A stretch of DNA of 14,077 nt from contig JBFWLP010000084.1 in NCBI GenBank assembly GCA_050252075.1, positions 1 through 14,077 of the forward strand, read 5' to 3'. This DNA is from JAAYGT01 sp050252075 (GTDB lineage Bacteria; Pseudomonadota; Gammaproteobacteria; Burkholderiales; Burkholderiaceae_B). The translations under genes and the position numbers were made by a program. The notes beneath the pieces are model-generated. The model worked only from the letters and a program-made list of their open reading frames with translations, was not told the origin of the DNA and did no database searches. Positions 5,887-12,291 of this stretch are shown piece by piece; position 1 is the first letter of the stretch; the number at the start of each line of letters is the position of its first letter.

Positions 5887-7920
5887 TCAGCCAGCGGCGG
5901 CTGCCACCGCGCCTGCAGCTTGCGCGCTTGCGGCCTGTACGCTTGCGGGCTGCGCCCGCCGGGCCAGGGCTTCTTCCCGGTCTTCCTGCAGGAGTACCAG
6001 GCTGTCGTAGGCGGCGCCGCGTTCGTCTTGCGGGCGCGGCATGCCGGGCGGCAGGTAGGGCGTGTATTCCTCCACCAGCTCGCATAGCTCCCGGCGAATG
6101 GCAAAGGGATCGTTGTTGCGGCAGGCCTCGAACAACGTTTCCAGCCGGGATTGCAGCACGTCCCAGGGTAGGCGGTTTTCGTGGGCGAAGTTGATGCGGG
6201 GGTGTGCGCTGGGCGTGGTGTTGTCGCCGATCAGCAATTCTTCGTAGAGCTTTTCGCCATGGCGCAGGCCGGTTTGCACGATGGCGATGTGGCCGGTGCG
6301 CGCATTCTCGTCCGGGGTTTCTGCCAACCCGCATAGCGAGAGCATGGTGCGCGCCAAATCCAGGATGCGCACGGGCTCGCCCATATCCAGCACGAATACC
6401 TCGCCGCCGCGCGCCATGGCGCCGGCCTGGATGACTAATTGCGCGGCTTCGGGGATGAGCATGAAGTAGCGCGTCATGCGGTAGTCGGTGAGAGTGATGG
6501 GGCCGCCGCGGGCAATTTGCTCTTGGAACAGCGGCACCACCGAGCCCGACGAACCCAGCACGTTGCCAAAGCGCACCATGCTGAACGTGGTGGTGGTGTC
6601 GGGCAGCAAGGCCAGGGCCTGGAAGACGAGCTCTGCGCAGCGCTTGCTGGCCCCCATCACGTTGGTGGGCCGCACGGCTTTGTCGGTGGAGATCAGCACG
6701 CAGGTTTCTACCGCCGCGTCGCGGGCCGCCTGCGCTACCGCCAAGCTGCCGAGCACGTTGTTGATCACGCCTTCGCCCGAGTTGAGTTCTACCAGCGGCA
6801 CGTGCTTGTAAGCGGCGGCGTGATACACGGTTTGTATCTTGTGTTCGCGCAGCAGTTCGTCCAGCAGTTTGCGATGGGTTACCGAGGCCATCACGGCGTA
6901 GAGGTCTAGATCGGGGGCTTTGCCGCGCAGTTCGCGTTCGATCTGATAGAGGGCCAGCTCGCTGGCATCCAACAGCACCAGGCAGCGCGGTTGTTGCGAC
7001 ACGATCTGCCGGCAAAGCTCGCTGCCGATCGAACCCCCTGCCCCGGTAACCAGCACCGCTTTGCCCTGGATGTTGCGCGCGAAGAGCTCTGGCATGGGCG
7101 GCACGGGCGAGCGGCCGAGCAGATCTTCTACCTTGATGTTGCGGATGGATTGGGCGGTAATCTTGCCGCCCACGAGTTCGTCGATGGGCGGGATGGTGCG
7201 CACCACCACGCCCTTGCCGCGCATTTGCTCGACAATCTCGCGCCGGCGCTGCGGTGCGGCCGAGGGGATGGCGATGATCACTTCTTCAATGCGGTGGCGG
7301 GAGAGTTTTTCGCCCAGCAAGCGCAAGGCGTAGACCTTGAGGCCCGAAACGAAGGCGCGGTGCAGGTGGGGGTCGTCGTCGAAGAAGCACACTAATTGAT
7401 AGGTGCGGCTGGAGCGCAGCACGTTGGCCAGTTGGTAGCCGGCCTCGCCCGCGCCATAGATGGCGACCCGCGTGCGGCCCTCGGGCACCTGCTGGCTGCC
7501 CGTGCGCAGCAAACGGCGGGCGCCAAAGCGCGACGCCACTACATAGACGAACGCCAGGCTCCAGTAGATGAACAGGCTGCTGCGCGGCGGCGCGCTGCCC
7601 GTGGTGATAAGGTCGGTAACGACATAGGTGATCACCGCCAGGATGGCCGGGCCCAGGGCGGCGGCCTTGACCACCGAGATGTCGATGAACCGCACCACGT
7701 TGCGGTACAGGCCCATCAGGTAGAACACCGGGATGGTGGCCAGCGCCATGAACACCGGCGCGGTGATGCCGTAGCGATAGGTGATGGCGGGGTCGCCCAG
7801 CCGCAGGTAGAAAGCGAGCACCAAGCACAGCGGTAGCGCAATCAAGTCGGCCAATACCATGACCGCGATTTTTTGTGGGCGCGAAAGAGCTAGAAGACCA
7901 CTGCGTAACCTGAGCAACAT
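5887..7920 (-). CDS. Membrane-anchored UDP-sugar 4,6-dehydratase (WbpM/CapD/PglF family)
   Basis: Converts UDP-GlcNAc to a UDP-4-keto-6-deoxyhexose, the entry to bacillosamine, QuiNAc or FucNAc for O-antigen or capsule. With the start at 7920 the product is 677 residues: four N-terminal membrane segments (about 17-40, 50-71, 84-105, 115-130), a first Rossmann-like domain (IYGAGEAGYQ, 154-163) and a C-terminal SDR dehydratase domain (VTGAGGSIGSE, 291-301; YHAAAYKHVP; STDKAVRPTNVMGASKR, 411-427). Met replaces the usual SDR Tyr in the MxxxK motif (M422, K426), as is normal for this subfamily. The frame is open to an ATG at 8073, giving 51 extra residues. I prefer 7920 because family members start shortly before the first membrane helix, but neither start has a well-spaced ribosome site. 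The last 20 residues are an Ala-rich tail. It likely feeds the initiating transferase at 3998-4645. Confidence 0.93.
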   Translation of the reverse strand: MLLRLRSGLLALSRPQKIAVMVLADLIALPLCLVLAFYLRLGDPAITYRYGITAPVFMALATIPVFYLMGLYRNVVRFIDISVVKAAALGPAILAVITYVVTDLITTGSAPPRSSLFIYWSLAFVYVVASRFGARRLLRTGSQQVPEGRTRVAIYGAGEAGYQLANVLRSSRTYQLVCFFDDDPHLHRAFVSGLKVYALRLLGEKLSRHRIEEVIIAIPSAAPQRRREIVEQMRGKGVVVRTIPPIDELVGGKITAQSIRNIKVEDLLGRSPVPPMPELFARNIQGKAVLVTGAGGSIGSELCRQIVSQQPRCLVLLDASELALYQIERELRGKAPDLDLYAVMASVTHRKLLDELLREHKIQTVYHAAAYKHVPLVELNSGEGVINNVLGSLAVAQAARDAAVETCVLISTDKAVRPTNVMGASKRCAELVFQALALLPDTTTTFSMVRFGNVLGSSGSVVPLFQEQIARGGPITLTDYRMTRYFMLIPEAAQLVIQAGAMARGGEVFVLDMGEPVRILDLARTMLSLCGLAETPDENARTGHIAIVQTGLRHGEKLYEELLIGDNTTPSAHPRINFAHENRLPWDVLQSRLETLFEACRNNDPFAIRRELCELVEEYTPYLPPGMPRPQDERGAAYDSLVLLQEDREEALARRAQPASVQAASAQAAGAVAAAAG

Positions 7921-8565
7921 AGACGACGATGACGATTGAAACAGGCCGTGGCTTAAGAGCCTTGTAGCCCCGAACCGGCAAGCGGATACCGCGAGCCGAG
8001 GTTGGCGCACCTCTGGGTGCGACTGCAGCCCCAATATGTAACAAAAATTACGATATTGGTTTGAGTTTGTCATCCCCCTGAACTAGGGGTTGATTGTAAC
8101 CTCAAGGCTCAGAGCTAAGGGGTAAAGACCTCTCATTTCTTGCGTTACTGATTTTTTCCGAGCCGTAAAGACCGGGTTAACACGGGGGAGGCTGGATTCT
8201 GACAGAAAACCCGGAAGCCTGACGGCGGGGGCGCGCGGATGGGTTGGAGATACCGTACTGAGGGTGTGTGTCAGGCATGTGGCGAGGTGTCCGCGGTTCG
8301 GACGGACCTTGAGCGGGCTTGGGATGCGCTGCTGGCGTTGCTTGGCGCGTTGAAGGGGGTGATCGTTTCTCTTTGGGTATGTTGTGGATTCCACGGTAGG
8401 CGGCGGACATGGGCGCTGGCGGGAGTCTTCGGTAACGATGGTTGCGTTGGCGTCTGGCATGATGCCGGGTTGGCCCGAGGTATACCGGGGTTGCTAGCCT
8501 TTCGGCCGGCTTTCTGTTGGCCTTCGGTTGCCCTTCTGTTGCTTCTATTGATTGATAACCCCCCA
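7921..8565. other. Gene-free region between divergent dehydratase and ydcF-like genes
   Basis: I see no convincing gene here. The left 150 bases may be the dehydratase leader or, with the ATG at 8073, its coding extension. A -10-like TACAAT on the minus strand (8093-8098) lies just upstream, without a good -35. The 9-base sequence GTAAAGACC occurs twice (8122-8130 and 8165-8173), 43 bases apart. CCGGGTT near 8171 can pair with AACCCGG near 8208. The plus-strand frame of the DUF218 gene is open back to 8239, but that extension is Cys/Trp/Arg-rich and not membrane-protein-like. Confidence 0.4.
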
Positions 8566-9324
8566 ATGCTGTTATCCAAGCTCGTTATCGCCGTCGTGTC
8601 GCCCCTGGGCACCGCCCTGCTGTTGCTGCTGGCGGGCCTGCTCGCCTTGCTGTTGAGCCGCCGGCGCTGGGGCGTCGGCCTGGTGGCCTTGGGGTTGGCC
8701 TGGCTGTGGCTGTGGTCCACCCCGGTGACCAGCCTGTGGGTGCGGCATCATGTGGAGGCGCCCTACCCGGCCCGCCCGGTGGCCGAGGTGCCGGCGGCCG
8801 ACGCCATTGTGGTGCTGGGCGGCGCAATGCATCCGCCGCATGCCGGCAATCCCAGTTGGGACGCCCATAGCGCACTGGATCGGGTGCTGCATGGCGCACG
8901 GCTGTATCGCGCGGGCAAGGCGCCCTGGATTGTGCTGAGCGGCGGCTCGTACAGTGGGCAGTATTTGCAGCCGGAGGCCGAGTCGATACGCGACTTTCTG
9001 CTGGAGCTGGGCGTGCCGGCCTCGGCGATTTTGCTGGAGTCGGAAAGCCTGAACACCGAGGCCAATGCGCAGAGAACCCGCGCGCTGCTGGAGGCGCATG
9101 GCCTGGAGCGAGTGTTGTTGGTCACGTCCGCCCTGCATATGGCGCGCTCGGTGGCGGAGTTTGAAGCCGCGGGCGTGGCGGTGTTGCCTTCGGCCACGGA
9201 TTACGATTGGGCGATGCCTGCCGGCGTGCGGCGTTATGTGCCGGCCGCGGATGCCCTGGATGTGAGCGGGCGGGCGTTCAAGGAGATTGTGGGGCGCTGG
9301 GCGGTGCTGGCGCGGCAATGGTGA
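8566..9324 (+). CDS. YdcF/SanA/ElyC-family membrane protein (DUF218)
   Basis: Inner-membrane protein of the DUF218 superfamily; relatives (SanA, ElyC, YdcF) are linked to envelope integrity and undecaprenyl-carrier metabolism, though the exact reaction is unsettled. The start at 8566 gives 252 residues: two N-terminal membrane helices (about 5-25 and 29-48), then the DUF218 domain with AADAIVVLGGAMHPP, IVLSGGSYSG, ESESLNTEANAQRTRALL and LLVTSALHMARSVAEFEAAG, the ordered motifs of the family. The frame is open to 8239, but the extra 109 residues show no homology-like features and would delay the membrane anchor, so 8566 is preferred despite a poor ribosome site. It lies divergent from the dehydratase gene. 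A scar of another gene's 3' end follows 12 bp after the stop. Confidence 0.88.
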   Translation: MLLSKLVIAVVSPLGTALLLLLAGLLALLLSRRRWGVGLVALGLAWLWLWSTPVTSLWVRHHVEAPYPARPVAEVPAADAIVVLGGAMHPPHAGNPSWDAHSALDRVLHGARLYRAGKAPWIVLSGGSYSGQYLQPEAESIRDFLLELGVPASAILLESESLNTEANAQRTRALLEAHGLERVLLVTSALHMARSVAEFEAAGVAVLPSATDYDWAMPAGVRRYVPAADALDVSGRAFKEIVGRWAVLARQW

Positions 9325-9336
9325 GGGCCGTGGCGG

Positions 9337-9370
9337 GGCCGATCCGCTTGCGGGTGGGGAGGTTGTGAGG
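9337..9370 (+). repeat. 34-bp direct repeat, left copy (scar of a methyltransferase 3' end)
   Basis: Matches 13016-13049 at 33 of 34 bases. In frame it encodes PIRLRVGRL followed by TGA, against PISLRVGRL and TGA at the end of the methyltransferase gene. It is therefore a leftover gene end, most simply from a duplication or a recombination event, rather than a chance repeat. Confidence 0.8.
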
Positions 9371-9398
9371 CCGCTTAACGGCTCCCCTTGCGTGACGA

Positions 9399-9411
9399 AA
9401 GGAATTTCCTT
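9399..9411. promoter_or_regulatory. Palindrome upstream of the toxin-antitoxin operon
   Basis: AAGGAA-T-TTCCTT is a perfect 6-bp inverted repeat with a one-base centre, 36 bases before the antitoxin start. Antitoxins of this class commonly repress their own promoter by binding such palindromes, so it is a candidate operator. No clean -35/-10 pair is visible beside it. Confidence 0.3.
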
Positions 9412-9435
9412 ACTCTCTGGATAGATTTATCATCC

Positions 9436-9441
9436 GAGGGG
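9436..9441 (+). promoter_or_regulatory. Ribosome binding site that fixes the antitoxin start
   Basis: GAGGGG lies 6 bases before ATG 9448. It supports this start over an in-frame upstream codon at 9388, which would place a 20-residue non-family extension before the AbrB domain. Confidence 0.7.
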
Positions 9442-9447
9442 CTGTGC

Positions 9448-9672
9448 ATGATTACCAGCAAACTGACCAGCAAGGCGCAAACTACGATTCCACAAGCTGT
9501 CCGTAAAGCGCTACAACTACGCGAGGGCGACGAGATTGCCTACCGGATCGAAGATGGACACGTTCTGCTGACTCGGGTGCGGGCACGCGTCCCCACTCCA
9601 GTCGATGATCCCTTCGCGACATTCTCCGAGTGGGACAGCGACGCTGACAAGGCCGCGTATGCCGACCTTTGA
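9448..9672 (+). CDS. AbrB/MazE-type antitoxin
   Basis: Small DNA-binding antitoxin of a type II toxin-antitoxin pair; it should neutralise the downstream PemK/MazF-type toxin and repress the operon. The 74-residue product starts with a swapped-hairpin AbrB domain (SKLTSKAQTTIPQAVRKALQ, then LREGDEIAYRIEDGHVLLTR, residues 4-43). Its acidic tail (DPFATFSEWDSDADKAAYADL, about 54-74) is of the kind that wraps the toxin. The start is supported by a well-placed GAGGGG. Its stop overlaps the toxin start by 14 bases, which suggests coupled translation. The GC content is moderate, lower than ydcF before it, as for mobile modules. Confidence 0.9.
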   Translation: MITSKLTSKAQTTIPQAVRKALQLREGDEIAYRIEDGHVLLTRVRARVPTPVDDPFATFSEWDSDADKAAYADL

Positions 9673-10138
9673 GCAAGGCGATGTCATCCGGGTTCCGTTT
9701 CCCTATACCGACCGCGACACACGTCAAAGGCGACCGGCGCTGGTGGTGTCCGCCGGCACCATTGGCGAAGATGGAGCTTTACTCTGGGTGGTCATGATTA
9801 CCTCGGCCACGAATCGACCGTGGGCCGGCGACGTGCCAGTACCCAATCAAGTCGGCTTACCTGCGCCGTCGGTCGTGCGACCGGTAAAAATCGCTACGAT
9901 CGAAGCGCGCCACGCGGACTTCCTCGGCAGACTACCAACAAAAGAGCATGAAGAAGTCATGCAACACGTGGGGATGCTTATGGGTTACCGCGCTCATGAG
10001 GCCGCCGCCTATGATGAATGGCTGCGTGGCAAGGTTGAATCCAGCCGAAATGACCCCCGGCCGTCGATCTCCAACGATGATATGAAAGCCGAGTTTGCCA
10101 AGCGCCGCACCGCCTGGCGGACCAAGGCTACGCAATGA
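9659..10138 (+). CDS. PemK/MazF-type toxin with a PaaA/StbD-like antitoxin segment at its C-terminus
   Basis: Predicted ribosome-independent mRNA endonuclease toxin. Residues 1-108 form the PemK/MazF barrel: FEQGDVIRVPFPYTD, RRPALVVSAG, MITSATNRPWAGDVPV, PSVVRPVKIATI and a C-terminal helix. The start at 9659 is chosen because it places MPTFEQGDVI at the family start and overlaps the antitoxin gene. At 159 residues it is about 45 longer than the usual PemK/MazF length. The extra part, YDEWLRGKVESSRNDPRPSI (118-137) followed by a charged helix, looks like the core of another antitoxin family, the PaaA2/StbD 'stability determinant' group that partners ParE/RelE toxins (comparison from memory). 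This could be a gene fusion by deletion, or an intrinsic tail that tempers toxicity. No ParE-like gene follows. The toxin call is firm; the fusion call is moderate. Confidence 0.85.
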   Translation: MPTFEQGDVIRVPFPYTDRDTRQRRPALVVSAGTIGEDGALLWVVMITSATNRPWAGDVPVPNQVGLPAPSVVRPVKIATIEARHADFLGRLPTKEHEEVMQHVGMLMGYRAHEAAAYDEWLRGKVESSRNDPRPSISNDDMKAEFAKRRTAWRTKATQ

Positions 10139-10164
10139 GCGGTGGGGTCAGCCGGTATGCAAGT

Positions 10165-10341
10165 TCAGGGTGGCAGAATCAGGAAGCGTTGTTGCGGCTC
10201 CTGATGCAGTCGCACCGTCAAAACGCTGTTCTCCTGCGTGCAGCGCGTCACCAGTCCGGTCAGCACGTCCAGCGAATCGATCTGATGCGCCTGCGCAAGA
10301 TGCTGAAGGTCAGGGAGTTGACGCTGGCGGGCGCGAGTGGG
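10165..10341 (-). pseudogene. Unidentified C-terminal gene fragment
   Basis: An in-frame stretch of 58 codons ends with TGA at 10165-10167 and is preceded in frame by TAA at 10342-10344, with no start codon at its head. Its sequence (for example DVLTGLVTRC, then VLTVRLHQEPQQRFLILPP) is protein-like, with the beta-rich ending seen in some serine recombinases. That comparison is weak and I do not assign a family. Confidence 0.3.
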
Positions 10342-10348
10342 TTAGAAT
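10318..10348 (+). promoter_or_regulatory. Candidate sigma-70 promoter
   Basis: TTGACG (10318-10323) and TAGAAT (10343-10348) are separated by 19 bases, or 18 if TTAGAA is taken as the -10. Both hexamers are good but the spacing is longer than ideal. It points to the short structured stretch that ends in a terminator about 90 bases later. Confidence 0.4.
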
Positions 10349-10354
10349 AGAGGC

Positions 10355-10440
10355 AAGGTTGGTGATGGCTTCCAATGGGCGCAAGCCTACGACCCATCAT
10401 ATAAGACCTGATCCCCACCCCGGCCCAGAGCCGGGGCTTT
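10355..10440 (+). ncRNA. Candidate small RNA or orphan leader
   Basis: About 86 bases lie between the candidate promoter and a strong intrinsic terminator, with no open frame. A first stem can form from TGAT-GGCTT (10363-10371) and AAGCC (10383-10387) plus ATCA (10396-10399); the terminator hairpin follows. No known RNA family was recognised. It could instead be the leader of a gene lost when the flanking fragments were rearranged. Confidence 0.3.
10418..10440 (+). terminator. Rho-independent terminator
   Basis: CCCCGGC (10418-10424) and GCCGGGG (10430-10436) form a perfect 7-bp stem with loop CCAGA, followed by C and a short T-run. It would stop plus-strand transcripts from the toxin operon or from the candidate promoter at 10318. 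Confidence 0.75.
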
Positions 10441-10461
10441 TATTTCCAGGCCCGGAAAACA

Positions 10462-10697
10462 TCATGCCGAGGCCGCTTCTTCTCTGGCCTGCTGGCCAGG
10501 CTGCTTGCCCGCCACCACCGTCTTGCGCCGATTCGCCACCAGTTCGGTAGCCTTGCGCACCAGGACATCCTCGGTGTGGACGTAGCGTAATCGGCCACTT
10601 TGGGGCGCCAATGATCGCCACACCAACCGCGATTCAATAATACGGAAGGCGGCTGGCGTGAACGCTTGGTCGACGCCATGCGCAGATAGACGCCGGC
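10462..10697 (-). pseudogene. Unidentified gene fragment, possibly the tail of a tyrosine recombinase
   Basis: A continuous minus-strand frame ends with TGA at 10462-10464. Its end reads RYVHTEDVLVRKATELVANR and then a Gln/Ala-rich tail. RYVHTED followed by a basic helix resembles the segment around the catalytic Tyr in tyrosine recombinases/phage integrases. The preceding part does not match the rest of that family, and no start is visible, so it is a remnant at best. The Rpn fragment begins right beside it. Confidence 0.3.
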
Positions 10698-10709
10698 ACG
10701 TTTGCCCTG

Positions 10710-10887
10710 CTACCGGAAAACATCTTCAAGACTTTGCGCGTCGAGTATTTGCTCGGCCCAACGGTTCAAGGTGGCATCGTCGGCGGACACCAGGCGCACT
10801 TTCGCCCAGTCGGGCAGCGTACCGAATTTACGGGTGATCAGCGACGACAGCAGCGTGGCGAAGCCTTCCGTTTTGCCTTCTTCCCGC
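10710..10887 (-). pseudogene. Rpn-family nuclease, truncated copy: C-terminal part (left of the IS)
   Basis: Closely matches 13204-13396, the 3' part of the longer Rpn gene, including the DVFR ending (stop TAG here, TAA there). It covers the DUF4351-like end of the protein (KFGTLPDWAKVRLVSADD, then RWAEQILDAQSLEDV). Relative to the longer copy it lacks 12 bases coding for EGIA, an in-frame loss. The gene is split at 10888 by the IS element and continues at 12055. Confidence 0.85.
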
Positions 10888-10889
10888 TA

Positions 10890-10910
10890 GTGTCATGAGT
10901 TAGAAATTCG
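10890..10910 (+). repeat. IS630 left terminal inverted repeat
   Basis: GTGTCATGAGTTAGAAATTC plus one further base (G at 10910) is the reverse complement of the right end except at two positions. It directly abuts the TA at 10888. Confidence 0.88.
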
Positions 10911-10969
10911 TTGAACTAATTTGGCCGACCTGGATCCTTCGTGTAGTGTGTCAACACAGCGAGGTGATC

Positions 10970-12055
10970 ATGAGAGGCAGACCCAAGACGGAACTGGTGC
11001 TCAGCGATGCGGAGCGCGAACGGCTCACGGCGTTGACGCTGCGGCGCAAGAGCGCGCAGGCCATGGCATTGCGAGCGCGCATCGTGTTGGGCTGCGCCGA
11101 CGGCATGGAGAACAAGGCAGTTGCCATGCGCCAGAGAGTCACGCCCCAGACGGTTTCCAAATGGCGAGCGCGCTTCGTTGAACACCGTCTGGAGGGTCTG
11201 CTGGATGCGCCACGCCCGGGCGCACCGCGCAGCATTGACGATGCGCGTGTGGATGCGGTGATCGCCCGCACGCTGGAGTCGATCCCCGTTGGGGCCACGC
11301 ACTGGAGCACGCGCACCATGGCGCGCGAGATGGGCGTATCGCAGACGGCCGTCACGCGCATCTGGCGCGCCTTCGGCTTGCAACCACATCGCCAGGAGAC
11401 GTTCAAACTCTCCAGCGATCCGTTGTTCGTGGAGAAGGTGCGCGATATCGTGGGCCTGTACCTGGATCCACCACTCAAAGCCATGGTGCTGTGCGTGGAC
11501 GAGAAGAGCCAGATCCAGGCGCTGGACCGCACACAGCCGATCTTGCCACTGGCCCCGGGCATCCCCGAGAGGCGCACCCATGACTACATGCGCCATGGCA
11601 CCACGACCTTGTTTGCGGCACTGGACATCGCCACGGGCGAGGTGATCGGCGAGTTGCACCGGCGTCACCGCAGCAGCGAATTCCTGCAGTTCCTGCGCAC
11701 CGTGGAGGCCAACGTACCCAGCGGGCTGGACGTGCACCTCGTGATGGACAACTACGGCACCCACAAGACGCCTACGATCAGAAACTGGTTTGCGCGCCAT
11801 CCGAGGTTCCAGGTGCACTTCACCCCCACCTCGGCGTCCTGGCTCAATCAGGTCGAGCGCTGGTTCGCCACCCTGACCACGCAATACATTCGCCGTGGCA
11901 CCCACCGCTCCACGCGTCAACTCGAGCAGGCCATCAAGCAGTATCTGGACATCAACAACGCCAATCCAAAGCCCTTCCATTGGGTCAAGTCTGCCGACGA
12001 CATCCTTGCCAGCATCCAACGATTTTGCTTGCGAACTTCTAACTCAGGACACTAG
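10970..12055 (+). CDS. IS630-family DDE transposase
   Basis: Catalyses cut-and-paste transposition of its element. The start at ATG 10970 follows GAGG at 10961-10964 by 5 bases; a GTG at 10946 would add 8 residues without a better site. The N-terminus holds two helix-turn-helix modules (LRARIVLGCADGMENKAVAM and TMAREMGVSQTAVTRIWRAF). The catalytic domain shows the DDE residues in LCVDEKSQIQALDRTQP, LVMDNYGTHKT and SWLNQVERWFATL. At 361 residues it is full length with no frameshift. The stop codon TAG is made of the duplicated target TA plus the next chromosomal G, so the coding sequence runs through the right terminal repeat. The gene is likely active or recently so. Confidence 0.93.
   Translation: MRGRPKTELVLSDAERERLTALTLRRKSAQAMALRARIVLGCADGMENKAVAMRQRVTPQTVSKWRARFVEHRLEGLLDAPRPGAPRSIDDARVDAVIARTLESIPVGATHWSTRTMAREMGVSQTAVTRIWRAFGLQPHRQETFKLSSDPLFVEKVRDIVGLYLDPPLKAMVLCVDEKSQIQALDRTQPILPLAPGIPERRTHDYMRHGTTTLFAALDIATGEVIGELHRRHRSSEFLQFLRTVEANVPSGLDVHLVMDNYGTHKTPTIRNWFARHPRFQVHFTPTSASWLNQVERWFATLTTQYIRRGTHRSTRQLEQAIKQYLDINNANPKPFHWVKSADDILASIQRFCLRTSNSGH
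12032..12052 (-). repeat. IS630 right terminal inverted repeat
   Basis: Reads CGAACTTCTAACTCAGGACA plus one further base (C at 12052) on the plus strand. It pairs with the left end with two mismatches and abuts TA at 12053. It also encodes the last residues of the transposase. Confidence 0.88.
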
Positions 12056-12252
12056 CGCCTGAGGCGGACGCGTTCAATGCTGGTGACGTAGCTCACTTGG
12101 GTTTCCTCTTCAATTTGCTGAACCGCCTCTTCGAAGGCCGGCTCGAGTGCTTCGGGCAGGGTCATCATGGCATCCAGGATCCGGAACAACTGGATGACAT
12201 TATCGCGTTGGTAGCCCCAGTGGTACAACTGGCGCACCAGTTCCGTCTTGCG
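12055..12252 (-). pseudogene. Rpn-family nuclease, truncated copy: central part (right of the IS)
   Basis: Matches 13397-13593 of the longer Rpn gene at nearly every base (VRQLYHWGYQRDNVIQLFR, then LPEALEPAFEEAVQQIEEE). Homology stops sharply at 12252, so the N-terminal nuclease domain with the catalytic residues is missing and this copy cannot be a working nuclease. Together with 10710-10887 it preserves about 125 codons of the C-terminal half. The remaining 36 bases to the methyltransferase are unrelated. Confidence 0.85.
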
Positions 12253-12291
12253 AAGAATGGCGGTGCTGACGCGTTAAAAGTGAGGGTCATG

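Larger units (their letters stand above)
10139..10709. other. Remnant-rich stretch without an intact gene
   Basis: Between the toxin and the broken Rpn gene I see no complete gene. It holds a minus-strand fragment at 10165-10341, a candidate promoter and short transcript with a strong terminator (10318-10440), and another minus-strand fragment at 10462-10697. The mixture looks like successive deletions and insertions. Confidence 0.5.
10888..12054 (+). mobile_element. Intact IS630-family insertion sequence with TA target duplication
   Basis: The element proper is 10890-12052 (1163 bp), flanked by TA on both sides (10888-10889 and 12053-12054), the hallmark target duplication of the IS630/Tc1 group. 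Terminal repeats of 21 bp match at 19 positions. It carries a single, apparently complete transposase gene. Joining the flanks restores a sequence collinear with the longer Rpn copy (CCCGC-TA-GCGCCTGAGG against CCCGC-TC-ACGCCTGAGG), so the insertion boundaries are clear. Confidence 0.92.

Noticed and set aside
4878..6104. Long minus-strand open frame of about 408 codons across the LysR gene
   Set aside because: It is antisense to a clear LysR-type regulator and overlaps the end of the dehydratase gene. Its composition (Gln/His/Arg/Ala-rich) is typical of a frame shadow in GC-rich DNA.
8239..8565. N-terminal extension of the DUF218 protein
   Set aside because: The frame is open, but the sequence is Cys/Trp/Arg-rich, unlike the family, and a start just before the first membrane helix at 8566 fits better.
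8083..8720. Several minus-strand open frames upstream of and over ydcF
   Set aside because: They are Pro/Arg/Ser-rich with no motifs and overlap each other in different frames, so I treat them as chance open frames in GC-rich DNA.
10135..10350. Small plus-strand open frame overlapping the toxin stop by ATGA
   Set aside because: The overlap looked like a third toxin-antitoxin gene, but the 71-residue product has no ParE/RelE-like pattern, and the opposite strand reads as a more protein-like fragment.
10916..12019. Long minus-strand open frame across the transposase
   Set aside because: It is antisense to a complete IS630-family transposase with all catalytic motifs and has no recognisable domain.
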